Positions 62,201-64,000 of a stretch of DNA of 64,000 nt are shown here, piece after piece. Position 1 is the stretch's first letter. Every line of letters starts with the position of its first letter. The position numbers and the translations under genes were made by a program. The stretch is from Gymnogyps californianus (taxonomy: Eukaryota > Chordata > Aves > Accipitriformes > Cathartidae), in contig NC_059478.1 of the NCBI RefSeq assembly GCF_018139145.2, positions 7,192,001-7,256,000 of the forward strand. Direction: 5' to 3'. Below the pieces are notes generated by a model. The model saw nothing but the letters and a program-made list of their open reading frames with translations, was not told where the DNA came from and made no database searches.

Positions 62201-63019
62201 GGCTTGGCAAACAGAGATCCACGGGAGCACACTGGGTGCTGCTGGTGGGGAGATATCAGTCTCCCAGCTGGGTTATTTCTTGCCTTATCTTTTATTTCTA
62301 TGCACCCCAGCTCACCCTCACACGGGGTTTTGCATAAATATCATCTGCGTGTGTTGTCAAGTTGTTGGGATGGGTTGGTTTGGTTTTTTTTTAATAGCAT
62401 TTCCACAATGGGAAGCAGCTGTTGTGGTTAACAGGCTGCTCCGGAGCAAAAGCTGCGCTGCACATCGAGATATCTCAAAAGAGGCATCCTTCATTCATAG
62501 CTCCGTGCACTAGAGAGCACTATAACATGTGTTTCGATGAAGTTTGTTAACTACTCGGCTAAACAAGCGCGCTGGAAATGCCAGAGGAATATGCTCTGGA
62601 ATGAATGGAAATATTCATCTAAAAAGACATTAAATTTAAGCCATCTTTTTTTCCCCCCGCTCCGCTGAGCTCATGTTGCAGCTCTCTTCCAGTGCGTGCT
62701 CTCGGGCTGGGGTTTCGGGAGAAACAAACGCTTGGGGCGCGTTTTGCAACCTCAGCGGCACCCGAGACAGGGCTGCGATAGCAGATGACGGCGCGCGGGG
62801 GGGTTTCTCATGCCATCGGTGGTCCGGGGACGCGTCAGCAGAGGCAGCCCGGCAGTGGGCAGCCAGGATGGGCAGCTCACCGACCGTGATCCTGGCAAGC
62901 GACCCGCTCCCAAATGACATCTCATGCGGGGAGAAGCAGAGCTGTTCTGCCTTTCGTGGGTCTGAGCATCAGCTCCCCGGAGGTATTGAGCATCCTAGAC
63001 GAGCTCAGTCTCATAATAA

Positions 63020-63310
63020 ACAGGGATAAAGCCTTGGGAAAATTTGATTATCAAGTGTTTAAAATTCACTTGCTTCTCTAGAGCTTTTTCCTCTTCAGTC
63101 TGGGGAAGTTTGGGAGGGAAGTCTACATTTTTAGCTAATGCTTTCTTGAAAATTCAGTATTACACCAATGCAAATCCAAACCTCTTTTTGATTTCTGTGT
63201 AGCGACTGCATTTCAAGGTGGCTTCGGTAGCCATAAACATCCCCAAAAAAGGCTCTAATTGATGCCAGTAAACGAGAAGCATTCTCAGATCCTGATGTCA
63301 ATTAAAGGGG
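63020..63310. promoter_or_regulatory. Candidate conserved non-coding element near window end
   Basis: The block is AT-rich, unique and free of simple repeats. It contains AAATTTGATTATCAAGTG, TTTTTAGCTAATGC, TCTAATTGATGCC and GTCAATTAAAGGGG. It shows several TAAT/ATTA sites like the other islands. Confidence 0.35.
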
Positions 63311-64000
63311 TCAGCATCCGTCATGGGGGGAAGACGCTCAGCAGGCTCCAAACTGGCCTAAAGGTGCTCAGCGCCAGAGCTGGTTGAGAGTGTTCCCATA
63401 AAATCATTTCCCTTCCTTCTACTTGCTCTATTTTATGTATATATCTATACACGCACATGCACATATGTACATACATTATGTGTTTTTTTCTGAAAAATCT
63501 TTGTTTTCCACTGAGTTTTTTCAATTCAGATGTGAGCCCAAGGGGACCTCTCTGGTTCAAGTCACTTGGGTACCAAAGGGCTGTGCCCAGGGATGCTGAG
63601 CAACCTGGAAAAGAGGGACCCTAGCACTCTCCTCCCACTTGGCAAAAGCCCTGGCTGGACCCCATCTCACCACTCCCTACCCGAAACATTCTTCTGGAGC
63701 TTTTTGATCTGAAAAATTCTCTTTTTTTTTTTTTCCTTAACCATTTTGATTTTCACACCAAGGCGTGCTGAGGCCGAGCGTTGACACGCTGGAATTTCCT
63801 TCCAGCCGCGAACCACCAATGCTCTGCCCCACGCACCCCTCAGCACCCACAGCCCTCCCCTGGGTGCTCCCATCGCCGGGGCACCCGAGGCAGCTGAGCG
63901 GGGATGTGGGAGCGAAGAGCAGAGACCTCTACAGGGGGGGAGAAGGGTGCAGGGACAGCCCTGTCCCCTGTGCCACCACCGGGCTCATGCCGCGGTCATG

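Larger units (their letters stand above)
52603..64000 (-). other. LMX1A: Presumed LMX1A intron upstream of the LIM2 exon (open at window end)
   Basis: No LIM1 exon (expected wording CEGCQ, FWHEQC, KLYCKYDYEK) or start exon could be found on the minus strand, so this segment is probably one large intron. It alternates GC-rich DNA with AT-rich unique blocks listed separately. Weaker blocks lie at 60840-61000, 61140-61500, 62480-62660 and 63020-63310. Open frames here are chance frames. Confidence 0.6.

Overview
The window reads as vertebrate nuclear DNA, almost certainly from a bird. It has short introns with GT/AG splice sites, long stretches of non-coding DNA, GC- and CpG-rich flanks, very few interspersed repeats, and one long terminal repeat (about 26855-27443) that I recognise as an ERVL-class LTR family common in bird genomes. 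The species cannot be fixed from the sequence. There are no operons, CRISPR arrays or prokaryotic genes.

The one protein-coding gene that can be read directly is LMX1A, a LIM-homeodomain transcription factor on the minus strand. Its last six coding exons lie at 52602-52370, 47415-47246, 47093-47016, 46908-46839, 46702-46532 and 46300-46140. All have clean GT/AG borders and matching phases. Together they encode 293 residues: the second LIM domain, the whole homeodomain, a short polyglutamine stretch and the conserved C-terminus. Wording such as [19 protein letters not shown] and [12 protein letters not shown] identifies LMX1A rather than LMX1B. The exons for the start codon and first LIM domain were not found up to 64000 and probably lie beyond the window. 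A 3' UTR probably runs from 46139 down to an ATTAAA near 44504.

Positions 1 to about 4753 look like a long plus-strand 3' UTR ending in AATAAA at 4730. The order PBX1 - LMX1A (convergent) - RXRG is known in vertebrates, so this is most likely the end of PBX1. That is an inference, because no PBX1 coding sequence is inside the window.

From about 4.75 to 44.5 kb lies an intergenic region without recognisable genes. Its left half is GC- and CpG-rich, interrupted by AT-rich islands of 100-300 bp that contain homeodomain-type and POU-type sites and look like conserved non-coding elements (candidate enhancers of PBX1 or LMX1A). Between about 25.6 and 43 kb the sequence is visibly CpG-poor and holds the ERVL remnant. 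The 52.6-64 kb segment is presumably the large LMX1A intron upstream of the LIM2 exon. It contains the strongest candidate regulatory blocks (53230-53520, 55180-55815, 57480-57700, 62080-62200). Several microsatellites and minisatellites are scattered throughout.

I found no evidence of a new biological system. The observations most worth checking are the in-frame, stop-free 231-bp LMX1A intron, the clusters of MEIS/PBX-like sites inside LMX1A next to PBX1, an intronic CRE/E-box/homeodomain block, and a CCAAT/TATA arrangement antisense to LMX1A.
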